Shown here: positions 1 through 6,598 of the stretch, piece after piece
Position numbering within the stretch: position 1 is the stretch's first letter
Layout of the letters: each line of letters begins with the position of its first letter
Assembly: GCA_902795785.1 (NCBI GenBank)
Contig: CADBMK010000082.1
Coordinates: forward strand, 1-7,366
From: an uncultured Bacteroidia bacterium
Lineage (GTDB): Bacteria; Bacteroidota; Bacteroidia; Bacteroidales; UBA932
Direction of reading: 5' to 3'
Length of the DNA: 7,366 nt
Position numbers and translations under genes: made by a program
The notes under the pieces: model-generated
Seen by the model: the letters and a program-made list of their open reading frames with translations, nothing else
Database searches by the model: none
Told to the model about the DNA's origin: nothing

Positions 1-851
1 GCCTCGGCCTTGCCTTCATAATTGGTATCGTAAAGACCTGTTGCCCCCGGGACATCAACGACGTTAAGACCCGCAAGACGGCCGATTCCGCGCATAAGAT
101 CCACGGCGGTAATCATAGTACCGCTGTGAACCGCCTCTGGGAAGCGTTTTGCAAGAGGCACCATGTGAGGGCGGTAACCTCCGGCCCAAGGCCAGATACT
201 GTTTGCAGGATCCTTACCCTCCGCAACCCTCCGGAGGTTGAGCGGATGATCCTTCAGAAGTTCCTGAGACTTAAGAATCAGGTCGTTGATAAGATCAGCC
301 GTAGCCTGAGCCTCGGGAATCTCAGCCTTAACCATGTTTGGTCTCCAAGGCTGGAGAGGGATATCGTGAGGCGGTGTGCATATAAGATGCTTGTTGCCGC
401 CCTTGATAACCAGAAGATGACGGTACTGCACTCCCGTATAGAAATGCACCCTGTCACTGCCCAGTTTTTCCTGGAGGAACTTGATAAGGACGTCTCCCTC
501 CTCGGTTTCAAGCCTTCCGCAGGAGTGGTTCTTGATAAGGTCGCCTTCCAGGCAGACCAGATTGCAGCGGATTGCCATATCGTCATCCGCAAGGTCAACT
601 CCTATGCTGGCGGCCTCCAAGGGTCCTCTTCCCTCATATACGATATGCTGGTCGTAACCGAGGATTGAGGAATTGGCAACCTCGCTGCCCGGGTGGAAAC
701 CGTCCGGAACCGTCTTAAGCATTCCGGTACGGCCTTCGCGGGCCAGTTTGTCCATATACGGCGTAGGCGCGTACTGAAGGAGAGTCTTGCCTCCAAGGCT
801 CTCCATTTTCCAGTCGGCCATTCCGTCGCCAAGTATAATGATGTGCTTCAT
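1..851 (-). CDS. apgM: ApgM-like enzyme, probable homoserine kinase analogue (partial, C-terminus cut by window edge)
   Basis: The reading frame opens with ATG at 851 and runs without a stop to the window edge, giving 283 codons of a protein that is usually about 400 residues, so roughly the last quarter is missing. It belongs to the alkaline phosphatase superfamily, archaeal-type cofactor-independent phosphoglycerate mutase branch. Visible marks are the N-terminal metal-binding segment IIILGDGMAD (residues 4-13), the GSEVANSSILGYD block (55-67) with candidate nucleophile Ser56, GRGPLEAASIG (74-84), and CNLV and NHSCGRL (96-114). ApgM-like proteins encoded beside thrA and thrC have been proposed as homoserine kinase analogues (the TIGR02535 'proposed homoserine kinase' group). 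Here the start lies 11 nt after the thrA stop, so the two are surely co-transcribed. I therefore favour a role in threonine synthesis, converting homoserine to O-phosphohomoserine, over glycolysis. The family is clear; the substrate is inferred from context. Confidence 0.85.
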   Translation of the reverse strand, partial: MKHIIILGDGMADWKMESLGGKTLLQYAPTPYMDKLAREGRTGMLKTVPDGFHPGSEVANSSILGYDQHIVYEGRGPLEAASIGVDLADDDMAIRCNLVCLEGDLIKNHSCGRLETEEGDVLIKFLQEKLGSDRVHFYTGVQYRHLLVIKGGNKHLICTPPHDIPLQPWRPNMVKAEIPEAQATADLINDLILKSQELLKDHPLNLRRVAEGKDPANSIWPWAGGYRPHMVPLAKRFPEAVHSGTMITAVDLMRGIGRLAGLNVVDVPGATGLYDTNYEGKAE

Positions 852-862
852 CCTTCAGGGAA

Positions 863-3304
863 TTAGATGTTCGCAATGCTCATTATGTCTGCGAATACAC
901 CTGCCGCAGTTACGCTGGCGCCGGCGCCGTAGCCCTGGATGAGCATAGGATACTCCTTATAGCGGTCCGTAGTGAGGAGGACGATGTTGTTGCTGCCTTC
1001 GAGATTGTAGAGAGGATGGCCCTGCTCGATCTCCTGAAGCGATACGCTGCCCTTTCCGTTCTCAAACTTGGCAACGAATCTCCACTTCTTGGCTGCCTTC
1101 TCAAGGGTCTCACGCTTAACCGGAAAGTCTGCGTCGAGTTCAGGGAGGTCATCCCAGAACTTGTCGATGCTTACCTCGAAGAATTTCTCAGGGATGAAGA
1201 GGTTCTTCTCCACATCCTCCTGGTTGATTCTGTATCCGCTCTCACGGGCAAGAATCACAAGCTTCCTGATGACGTCCTTGCCGCTGAGGTCGATTCTAGG
1301 ATCAGGCTCAGAGTAGCCCTGCTCCTTGGCAAGCTTGACTGTCTTGCTGAAAGGAACGTCCTTGGAAAGGGTGTTGAAGATGAAGTTGAGGGTTCCGCTG
1401 AGGACAGCCTCTATCTTGAGGACCTTGTCTCCTGAATTTACAAGGCTGTTGATTGTGCTGATGATAGGAAGTCCCGCGCCTACGTTGGTCTCAAAGAGGA
1501 ACTTGACATCCTTCTTGCGTGCGAGGTCCTTGAGTGAAGAGTAGTTCTCGTACTCGCTTGAAGCCGCGATCTTGTTGGCCGCAACCACGTTCACGTTGTG
1601 TGCAAGGAGGTCCTTGTAGATGGCTGCCACATCTGCGCTTGCCGTACAGTCAACAAACACGGAATTGAAGATGTTCATGCCGAGAATCTCGTCCTTGAGT
1701 TTCTTGATATCGCAGGCCTGGCTGTTTGCAAGTCTCTCGCGGTAATTCTTCAGTTCAAGACCATCACGGTCGAAGATGGCGTTGCGGCTGTTGGCGATGC
1801 CCACCACGTTGAGTTTGAGGCCGTGCTCCTTCATGAGTTTTTCCTTCTGCGCGTCAATCTGCTCGATGAGTTTTCCGCCCACCGTGCCGATACCGCAGAT
1901 GAAGAGATTGAGAACCTTGTACTCTGAAAGGAAGAAGTTGTCATGGATTGTATTGAGAGTCTTGCGCAGTGAAGAGCTCTTAACCACAAATGAGATGTTG
2001 GTCTCTGAAGCGCCCTGGGCGCAGGCAATCACGCTGATGCCGCTGCGGCCGAGGGCTCCGAAGAGCTTTCCGGCGATACCCGGAGTCTGCTTCATGTTCT
2101 CTCCCACTACGGCAACCGTAGCAAGCTGGTCCTCGAGTTTCATAGGGTTCATTGCACCCATCTCGATCTCCTTGCAAAACTCCTCGTTGAGCACCTCGCA
2201 GGCCAGGGCGCCATCCTCGGTCCTCACGCCGATTGACGTACTGTTCTCCGAAGATGCCTGGCTGACCATGAACACGCTGATGCCGTTGTTGGCAAGGACC
2301 GTGAAGATTCGCCTGTTAACACCGATGACACCGACCATTGAAAGACCGGATACGGTGATGAGGGACATATTGTTGATTGAAGAGATACCCTTGATTATGT
2401 GATCTGGGTCAGGTTTGCACTGATCCCAGATGATGGATCCCTTGGCCTCAGGATTGAAGGTGTTCTTGATGAGGATTGGGATGTTCTTGACACACGCAGG
2501 ATAGATTGTAGGAGGATAAACCACCTTTGCACCGAAGTTACAGAGTTCCATAGCCTCGATGTAGCTGAGCTCGTCAATAGTGTAGGCAGAACTGATGATC
2601 CTTGGGTCGGCGGTCATGAAGCCGTTCACGTCAGTCCAGATTTCGAGGACCTTGGCGTCGAGGGCCGCAGCAAGGATGGCGGCTGTATAGTCACTTCCGC
2701 CTCGGCCGAGGTTGGTAACCTCGCCGCTCTCGGCGTCACGTGAGATGAAGCCCGGAACAAGGGCAACCTGCTCGCTCTTGCCGAACGAGCTGAATGTCTT
2801 CTTTACAAGCTTATTGGTTATTTCGGTGGCAAGGACATTCCTGCCCTGCTTGCGTACTGTCTTTATGAATTCGCGTGAGTCGAACCACGCAGCGTCGTTG
2901 ATAAGCACTGAACAGAGGTCTGAAGAGAGACGCTCGCCGTAGCTTACGATGGCGCACATTGTCTTCTCGGAAAGATCCGAGATAAGGTATACACCCTGAT
3001 AGATGCTCTTGAGTTCACCAAGGAGCAGATCCATCCTCTCAAGAAGCCTCTGACGACGGCCGTCGTCCGGAATAAGGTCCGCAACAATCTTATGATGACG
3101 CTCCACCATTTCCTCATACGACTTGAGGTAAGCGATGTCACCGGCCTTTGCCTGCTGGGCGGTCTTGATGAGCTTGTCGGTAAGCCCTCCGAGGGCTGAA
3201 ACAACTACGATTACCGGCTCATTGCAGCCTTCAACAATCTTCTTGACGTTCTTGAGACTTTCTACGGAACCTACTGATGTTCCGCCAAATTTTAAAACTT
3301 TCAT
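863..3304 (-). CDS. thrA: Bifunctional aspartokinase / homoserine dehydrogenase
   Basis: The product has 813 residues, close to E. coli ThrA (820), and catalyses the first and third steps of the aspartate route to threonine: phosphorylation of aspartate and NAD(P)H reduction of aspartate semialdehyde to homoserine. The kinase domain (about 1-295) starts with KFGGTSVG (5-12) and carries LGRGGSDYTAA (199-209) and WTDVNGFMTADPR (223-235). Two ACT-type regulatory segments follow (about 313-380 and 393-460), which fits feedback control by an amino acid, probably threonine. The dehydrogenase domain (about 463-813) has the dinucleotide motif GIGTVG (471-476), AANKIA (575-580), and the signature EPDPRIDLSGKDVIRK (666-681) containing Asp672, Asp677 and Lys681, ending with GYGAGASVTAAGVFADIM. 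The ATG at 3304 is chosen because KVLKFGGTSVG follows at once; an in-frame GTG at 3409 would add 35 residues unlike the family. There is no clear Shine-Dalgarno site. Expression is probably controlled by the threonine-rich leader upstream. Confidence 0.97.
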   Translation of the reverse strand: MKVLKFGGTSVGSVESLKNVKKIVEGCNEPVIVVVSALGGLTDKLIKTAQQAKAGDIAYLKSYEEMVERHHKIVADLIPDDGRRQRLLERMDLLLGELKSIYQGVYLISDLSEKTMCAIVSYGERLSSDLCSVLINDAAWFDSREFIKTVRKQGRNVLATEITNKLVKKTFSSFGKSEQVALVPGFISRDAESGEVTNLGRGGSDYTAAILAAALDAKVLEIWTDVNGFMTADPRIISSAYTIDELSYIEAMELCNFGAKVVYPPTIYPACVKNIPILIKNTFNPEAKGSIIWDQCKPDPDHIIKGISSINNMSLITVSGLSMVGVIGVNRRIFTVLANNGISVFMVSQASSENSTSIGVRTEDGALACEVLNEEFCKEIEMGAMNPMKLEDQLATVAVVGENMKQTPGIAGKLFGALGRSGISVIACAQGASETNISFVVKSSSLRKTLNTIHDNFFLSEYKVLNLFICGIGTVGGKLIEQIDAQKEKLMKEHGLKLNVVGIANSRNAIFDRDGLELKNYRERLANSQACDIKKLKDEILGMNIFNSVFVDCTASADVAAIYKDLLAHNVNVVAANKIAASSEYENYSSLKDLARKKDVKFLFETNVGAGLPIISTINSLVNSGDKVLKIEAVLSGTLNFIFNTLSKDVPFSKTVKLAKEQGYSEPDPRIDLSGKDVIRKLVILARESGYRINQEDVEKNLFIPEKFFEVSIDKFWDDLPELDADFPVKRETLEKAAKKWRFVAKFENGKGSVSLQEIEQGHPLYNLEGSNNIVLLTTDRYKEYPMLIQGYGAGASVTAAGVFADIMSIANI

Positions 3305-3327
3305 TGATTTATTAGGATTTAGCACGT

Positions 3328-3347
3328 CATAGCATACAATCGCTATG
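3328..3347 (-). promoter_or_regulatory. Small hairpin just upstream of the thrA start
   Basis: A perfect 6-bp inverted repeat (CATAGC and GCTATG) with an 8-nt loop lies 23 nt before the thrA ATG, in the untranslated stretch between the leader ORF and thrA. No T-tract follows it, so it is not a conventional terminator. It could influence ribosome access to thrA, or be chance in an A/T-rich leader. Only the inverted repeat is seen directly; function is inferred. Confidence 0.3.
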
Positions 3348-3420
3348 TCCGGTTTAATTATGAATATGTCTTTTTGATTGAATTTGTCCGACCTGCGGAC
3401 GCGGCTCACGGAGAATCGCT

Positions 3421-3496
3421 CTACTATACCCTAACCCCTAAGGGTTGTACCGGTCAGACCGGCATAGGTAGTGGTGGTGGTACCAAGACCGGTACC
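3421..3496 (-). promoter_or_regulatory. Candidate threonine attenuator: competing RNA stems over the leader ORF
   Basis: Five stems can be drawn on the minus-strand RNA. (1) GGTACC at 3491-3496 with GGTACC at 3479-3484, 6 bp and 6-nt loop. (2) 9 perfect bp between 3487-3495 and 3447-3455. (3) CCGGT/ACCGG, 3450-3462, 3-nt loop. (4) AACCC/GGGTT, 3433-3446. (5) About 10 bp with one bulge and one G-U pair between 3461-3471 and 3421-3430. Stems 1 and 2 exclude each other, as do 2, 3 and 5 in part. The arms overlap leader codons 13-18, 21-24 and 26-29, so a ribosome slowed at the Thr run (codons 18-22) or halted at the stop would select between folds. This is the logic of amino-acid attenuation. 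No hairpin with a following T-tract was found between here and thrA, so Rho-dependent or translational output is possible. The pairings are from reading the sequence, not from energy calculation. Confidence 0.6.
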
Positions 3497-3532
3497 GCCG
3501 AAAGTCCACGATGTAGTAGTAAAAATAGCCAT
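3431..3532 (-). CDS. thrL: Threonine-rich leader peptide of the thr operon
   Basis: A 33-codon ORF starts at ATG 3532 and stops with TAG at 3431. Thirteen of 33 residues are threonine (positions 5-7, 10, 14, 18-22, 27, 29, 30), with five Thr codons in a row at 18-22, seven glycines, and one Trp at position 9. There is only one Ile, so the sensor looks specific for threonine, unlike E. coli thrL, which mixes Thr and Ile codons. It ends 126 nt before thrA on the same strand, the position expected of an attenuation leader peptide. It is the only in-frame start: the frame upstream reaches a stop at 3571-3573 without ATG, GTG or TTG. No Shine-Dalgarno site is present; the ATG directly follows the T-tract of a terminator-like hairpin. 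The Thr content and placement are seen; control of thrA by stalling is inferred by analogy with thr and other amino-acid leaders. Confidence 0.85.
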   Translation of the reverse strand: MAIFTTTSWTFGGTGLGTTTTTYAGLTGTTLRG

Positions 3533-3570
3533 AAAAAAGTCGTGCGGGAGGATTTTCCTCGGGCACGACT
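3533..3570 (-). terminator. Intrinsic terminator after the peptidase gene
   Basis: On the minus strand the sequence forms 8 outer base pairs (AGTCGTGC with GCACGACT), a 2-nt C/C internal mismatch on each side, 5 inner pairs (GAGGA with TCCTC) and a 3-nt loop, then a run of six T at 3538-3533. It has the form of a Rho-independent terminator and stands 48 nt after the Dcp stop codon, so it should end the receptor-lipoprotein-peptidase transcript. The plus-strand reading lacks a T-tract, so it is one-directional. The T-tract ends at the base before the leader-peptide ATG, so the hairpin also occupies the place of that gene's ribosome-binding region. Confidence 0.85.
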
Positions 3571-3571
3571 A

Positions 3572-3601
3572 CGAAGTTAGAGAATTTGGATTTAAATCCA
3601 A
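3572..3601 (-). promoter_or_regulatory. Candidate Bacteroidota promoter for thrL-thrA
   Basis: TAACTTCG (3579-3572) matches the Bacteroidota -7 consensus TAnnTTTG at all but one position, and TTG (3601-3599) lies 19 nt upstream, within the 19-21 nt spacing to the -33 element. A start about 5-7 nt downstream would fall inside the 5' arm of the terminator hairpin, so thr transcripts would carry a shortened stem and could escape termination. The motif match is weak evidence on its own, but some promoter is needed after the Dcp gene and upstream of the leader ATG, and this is the best candidate seen. Confidence 0.45.
3586..3601. repeat. 16-bp perfect palindrome, possible operator
   Basis: TTGGATTTAAATCCAA equals its own reverse complement over 16 bases. 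It lies 17 nt after the Dcp stop codon and overlaps the -33 element and spacer of the candidate thr promoter. This symmetry and position suit a dimeric repressor site. It could also fold as a weak 6-bp hairpin in RNA. No regulator is encoded in the window, and an A/T-rich palindrome can arise by chance. Confidence 0.4.
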
Positions 3602-3618
3602 TAGATTTTTAAAAAATT

Positions 3619-5607
3619 TTAATTTTCAATAAGACCGCGGAAACGCATCAGGGCCGCAGGGTCAGGATCCTGTCCCCTCCAACTGCGGTAGAGCGCCATC
3701 GGTTCCTCGCTGCCGCCTTTCTCAAGGAAGGTCTTCCTGAACGAGGTTGCAAGTTCCTTGTTGAAGATTCCGTTTTTGCGGAACTGGTCAAAGGCATCCT
3801 GGTCGATGACTTCTGCCCAGAGGTATCCGTAGTAACCAGCGCTGTAGCCGCCGTCGAAGATGTGGCTGAAATAGGTAGGGCGGTAACGAGGGATGATCTC
3901 GTCAATGAGTCCCATCTCCTTGCATGCCTGTGCCTCGAATGCGTCGATATCAAGATCCTCAGGCTTTGCGAGGGCAAGCTCGTGGAGTTTCATATCAAGG
4001 ATGGAAGCCGCTGCAAGCTCTCCGGTCATGAATCCCTGGTTGAACTTGAGGCTGTTGTTGATCTTCTGAACAAGGCTGTCAGGGATGACTTCGCCCGTCT
4101 TGTAATGGAAGGCGTACTCCGCCAGGAGCTCAGGCTGGAACGCAAAGTTCTCGTTGAACTGGGAGAACACCTCCACAAAGTCACGAGATACCGCAGTACC
4201 GCTCACCGAGACATAATGGCACTTGGTAAGGAGGCCGTGAAGGGCGTGTCCGAACTCGTGGAACATTGTCTGGACATCGTCAATGGACATCAGTGAAGGC
4301 GTGGTGTCTGTAGGAGCTGCAAGATTGCCCACGTTGACGATAATCGGACGGATTTCCTTGCCGTCCCTGTCCACATACTCCTCACGGACATTGTTCATCC
4401 ACGCACCGCCGCGCTTGGTGCTGCGAGGGAAATAGTCAGTGGTGAAGATTCCGAGGAACTCGCCGTTCTCGTCGGTAATCTTGAAGGTCTCAACCGCCGG
4501 ATTGTAAACAGGAACGTCCTTGAGGGGTTCAGCATTGATGCCGTAAAGTTTCTTTGCGGCCAGGAACATACCCTTGCGCACGTTCTCCATTGAGAAGTAC
4601 TGGCGGATGACATCCTCGTCAAGGTCATACTGGGCCTTGCGTACCTTCTCGGCATAATATGACCAGTCCCAAGGCTGAATCTTGAAGCCGGAGATTTTCT
4701 CCATCTCCACGATTTCCTTCCTGGCCTTGGCCATGGCTGCGTCCATAATCTCCTTAAGGAAGGCATCTACGGTCTGAGGATCGTGGGCCATCTTGTTGTC
4801 AAGGATATATGAAGCCGAATTCTCGAAGCCAAGGAGCTGGGCCTTGCGGGTCTTGAGGGCAAGAATCTCTGCGCAGATTGCCCTGTTGTCATTGGCGTTG
4901 CCTTTATGTCCGCGGCTGCTGTATGCCTTGAAGATCTTCTCCCTGAGGCCACGGTCCTCAATAGAAGCCATCTTTGAATAATAGAAGGCTGCAGGGAAAC
5001 CAAACTCCTTCTCAAAGGCCTTGTTCTCCTCCAGAAGGTTATTCCCGAATTTGGTGCTGAGGGTTGAAAGGCGTGAGTTGATTTCCTTGAGCTCAGCCTG
5101 GCCAGCCTCATCAAGACCGATACCGTTGCGTGTGAAGCCCTCGTATGTCTTCTTCAGGACCATCTTCTGCTCAGCGGTAAGGCCGCTCTGGTCCGCCTCG
5201 TATACGGCTTTAACCCTTTCATAGAGGTCCTTGTTCATTGAAATCTCATCAGCCGCTTCTGAAAGCAGAGGCATAGCCTCCTCCACTACCTTGTTCAGTT
5301 CGTCGCTTCCGTCAGTCTCGCTGACATTGAAGAGCACTCCCGTAACCTTTGCGAGAGTCTTTCCGGAATACTCCAGGGCCTCGATTGTATTCTCGAACGT
5401 AGGCGCATCGGGATTATTAACGATTGAATCGATTTCCGCCTTATTCTCTGCAATCGCAGTCTTGATTGCAGGAAGATAATCTGAAACCTTGATCTTATCG
5501 TATGGCGGGATTCCATAAGGGGTATCCCACTCGGTAAGAAGAGGATTGACATTGTTACAAGCTACCATTGTAATTGCTGACGCTAAAAATGTAATTAACC
5601 TTTTCAT
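3619..5607 (-). CDS. dcp: M3 family zinc metallopeptidase, Dcp-type peptidyl-dipeptidase, lipoprotein
   Basis: The 662-residue product matches the length of E. coli Dcp (about 680), which removes C-terminal dipeptides from oligopeptides. The zinc site is FHEFGHALHG (449-458), with His450, Glu451 and His454, and third ligand Glu479 in SRDFVEVFSQ, the same 29-residue spacing from the first His as in E. coli Dcp. The C-terminal YSAGYYGYLWAEVID (588-602) is the conserved substrate-binding segment. The common DFVE-hydrophobic-PSQ motif reads VFSQ here, with Phe in place of Pro. Unlike the cytoplasmic E. coli enzyme, it begins with a basic, hydrophobic signal and a lipobox ending at Cys17 (MVAC). 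The residues after Cys (NNVNP) lack the acidic surface-export signal, so periplasmic-facing membrane attachment is likely. It starts 10 nt after the DUF5689 gene, with an A/T-rich, Shine-Dalgarno-free upstream stretch, and is last in its operon. Confidence 0.93.
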   Translation of the reverse strand: MKRLITFLASAITMVACNNVNPLLTEWDTPYGIPPYDKIKVSDYLPAIKTAIAENKAEIDSIVNNPDAPTFENTIEALEYSGKTLAKVTGVLFNVSETDGSDELNKVVEEAMPLLSEAADEISMNKDLYERVKAVYEADQSGLTAEQKMVLKKTYEGFTRNGIGLDEAGQAELKEINSRLSTLSTKFGNNLLEENKAFEKEFGFPAAFYYSKMASIEDRGLREKIFKAYSSRGHKGNANDNRAICAEILALKTRKAQLLGFENSASYILDNKMAHDPQTVDAFLKEIMDAAMAKARKEIVEMEKISGFKIQPWDWSYYAEKVRKAQYDLDEDVIRQYFSMENVRKGMFLAAKKLYGINAEPLKDVPVYNPAVETFKITDENGEFLGIFTTDYFPRSTKRGGAWMNNVREEYVDRDGKEIRPIIVNVGNLAAPTDTTPSLMSIDDVQTMFHEFGHALHGLLTKCHYVSVSGTAVSRDFVEVFSQFNENFAFQPELLAEYAFHYKTGEVIPDSLVQKINNSLKFNQGFMTGELAAASILDMKLHELALAKPEDLDIDAFEAQACKEMGLIDEIIPRYRPTYFSHIFDGGYSAGYYGYLWAEVIDQDAFDQFRKNGIFNKELATSFRKTFLEKGGSEEPMALYRSWRGQDPDPAALMRFRGLIEN

Positions 5608-5617
5608 TAGTAAAAAT

Positions 5618-6595
5618 CTAGTAAATAACGTATTCTGAAGTTGTATCGATAAGCAGGAACTGTATGTTGGAATTATAGATGGTGACTATGCCCCTCAGGG
5701 TCACAGGAGAGCCGCCAAGCACGGATGCAGGGATCTGCTCGTCCGCAAAGGATGCGTATCCGCTGGTGCGCACCTGCACGTCCACGCCGTCATAGTTGAA
5801 GTACTGGCTCACGGAAAGGGCTGAAGCCGCATTGTAATAAGCCTGCCAGGTCTTATCAGTAATCTTTCCGTCGAAGGCATTCTGAGGTTCCTCCTTTCCG
5901 GTGGTTGCCGTCATATAGGCCTTGAAGCCGTTCTCCGACATTGCCCAGGTTTTCACGCCGAACTGCTTGTCACTGAGATACAGGCTGTTTCCGCCGTCGT
6001 CGTACAGGATCGTGAAAATCTTGTTGCCGTAAAGCATGCCAGGAAGCTCGCAGTAACGTCCTATATTCTCATCATTGCTTAGGTCTGATGCGCTTACCAC
6101 TTTGGCGGCCACCGGGGTGTCACGCTTACCCTTTATTATATGGGTGTCGATGATGTACTGGACTTCAATGTATGCGGTTTCGTATTTTCCGGTAGGATCA
6201 TCATAGCCAAGTTCAAACATTCCGGCGTTCTGGCCGAGGGTAAGGCCCTCGCACTTAATGTAGAGCCACTGGCCTATGCGGTAATCCATGTTGGTATATG
6301 ACTTGCCGATCTTCACTTCCAATCCTCCGGTCTCATCCTGGATGTAGAAGGTGCGGTAGCAGTTTCCGGCCTTGTCGGAAGTCGTTACCTGACCCTTGAT
6401 GATGATGTCGTCGTCTATCTTGAGAGGTCCGGACGTGTACATTGCCTTGAGGGAGGCTATAGTGTTTGTGGCCTGGAGTTCCTCAGTAGGTTCCTCAGGC
6501 GTGCCGTAATCGCCGGTATAAACAGGCTCCCACTCCTCCTTGCAGGAAACAAGCAGAAGTGATGCGACGGCTGTAATTAACAATAACTTTTTCAT
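5618..6595 (-). CDS. DUF5689-type lipoprotein, probably surface exposed
   Basis: The 325-residue product has a signal peptide with lysines at 2-3, a hydrophobic core and a lipobox LLVSC, placing the lipidated cysteine at residue 18. The residues after it (KEEWE) resemble the K-(D/E)2 export signal reported for surface lipoproteins in Bacteroidota, so it is probably displayed outside. The mature part, with segments such as LKAMYTSGPLKIDDDIIIKG, FYIQDETGGLEVKI and RIGQWLYIKCEGLTLG, looks like DUF5689, a Bacteroidota family with OB-fold-like beta structure. I recognise the family by reading only. Its biochemical function is unknown to me. It begins 3 nt after the TonB-dependent receptor gene and ends 10 nt before the peptidase gene. 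A partner or ligand-capture role for the receptor is likely from this position. No catalytic motif is visible. Confidence 0.75.
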   Translation of the reverse strand: MKKLLLITAVASLLLVSCKEEWEPVYTGDYGTPEEPTEELQATNTIASLKAMYTSGPLKIDDDIIIKGQVTTSDKAGNCYRTFYIQDETGGLEVKIGKSYTNMDYRIGQWLYIKCEGLTLGQNAGMFELGYDDPTGKYETAYIEVQYIIDTHIIKGKRDTPVAAKVVSASDLSNDENIGRYCELPGMLYGNKIFTILYDDGGNSLYLSDKQFGVKTWAMSENGFKAYMTATTGKEEPQNAFDGKITDKTWQAYYNAASALSVSQYFNYDGVDVQVRTSGYASFADEQIPASVLGGSPVTLRGIVTIYNSNIQFLLIDTTSEYVIY

Positions 6596-6598
6596 AGC

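Noticed and set aside
126..668. 180-codon plus-strand ORF at the left end
   Set aside because: It is antisense to the ApgM-like gene, which has clear family motifs and runs off the window edge without a stop.
1776..2402. 208-codon plus-strand ORF inside thrA
   Set aside because: It is antisense to a well-conserved coding region, with low-complexity Leu/Ser/Pro composition typical of a shadow frame.
3386..3400. GTCCG/CGGAC hairpin as the attenuator terminator
   Set aside because: Only 5 bp, and followed on the minus strand by an A-rich stretch (AAATTCAATC) instead of a T-tract, so it does not meet the form of an intrinsic terminator.
3305..3409. 35-residue N-terminal extension of ThrA from a GTG at 3409
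   Set aside because: Aspartokinases begin within a few residues of KFGGTSVG, which follows the ATG at 3304 directly. The extension resembles untranslated leader and contains the hairpin at 3328-3347.
3469..3483. Tandem GGT repeat on the plus strand
   Set aside because: It is explained by the run of five threonine codons (ACC/ACT) of the leader peptide on the other strand, so not a separate microsatellite.
3374..3580. 68-codon plus-strand ORF across the intergenic region
   Set aside because: Its Gly/Thr-rich stretch is the antisense of the leader's Thr codons and of the terminator; it has no family likeness and opposes all genes here.
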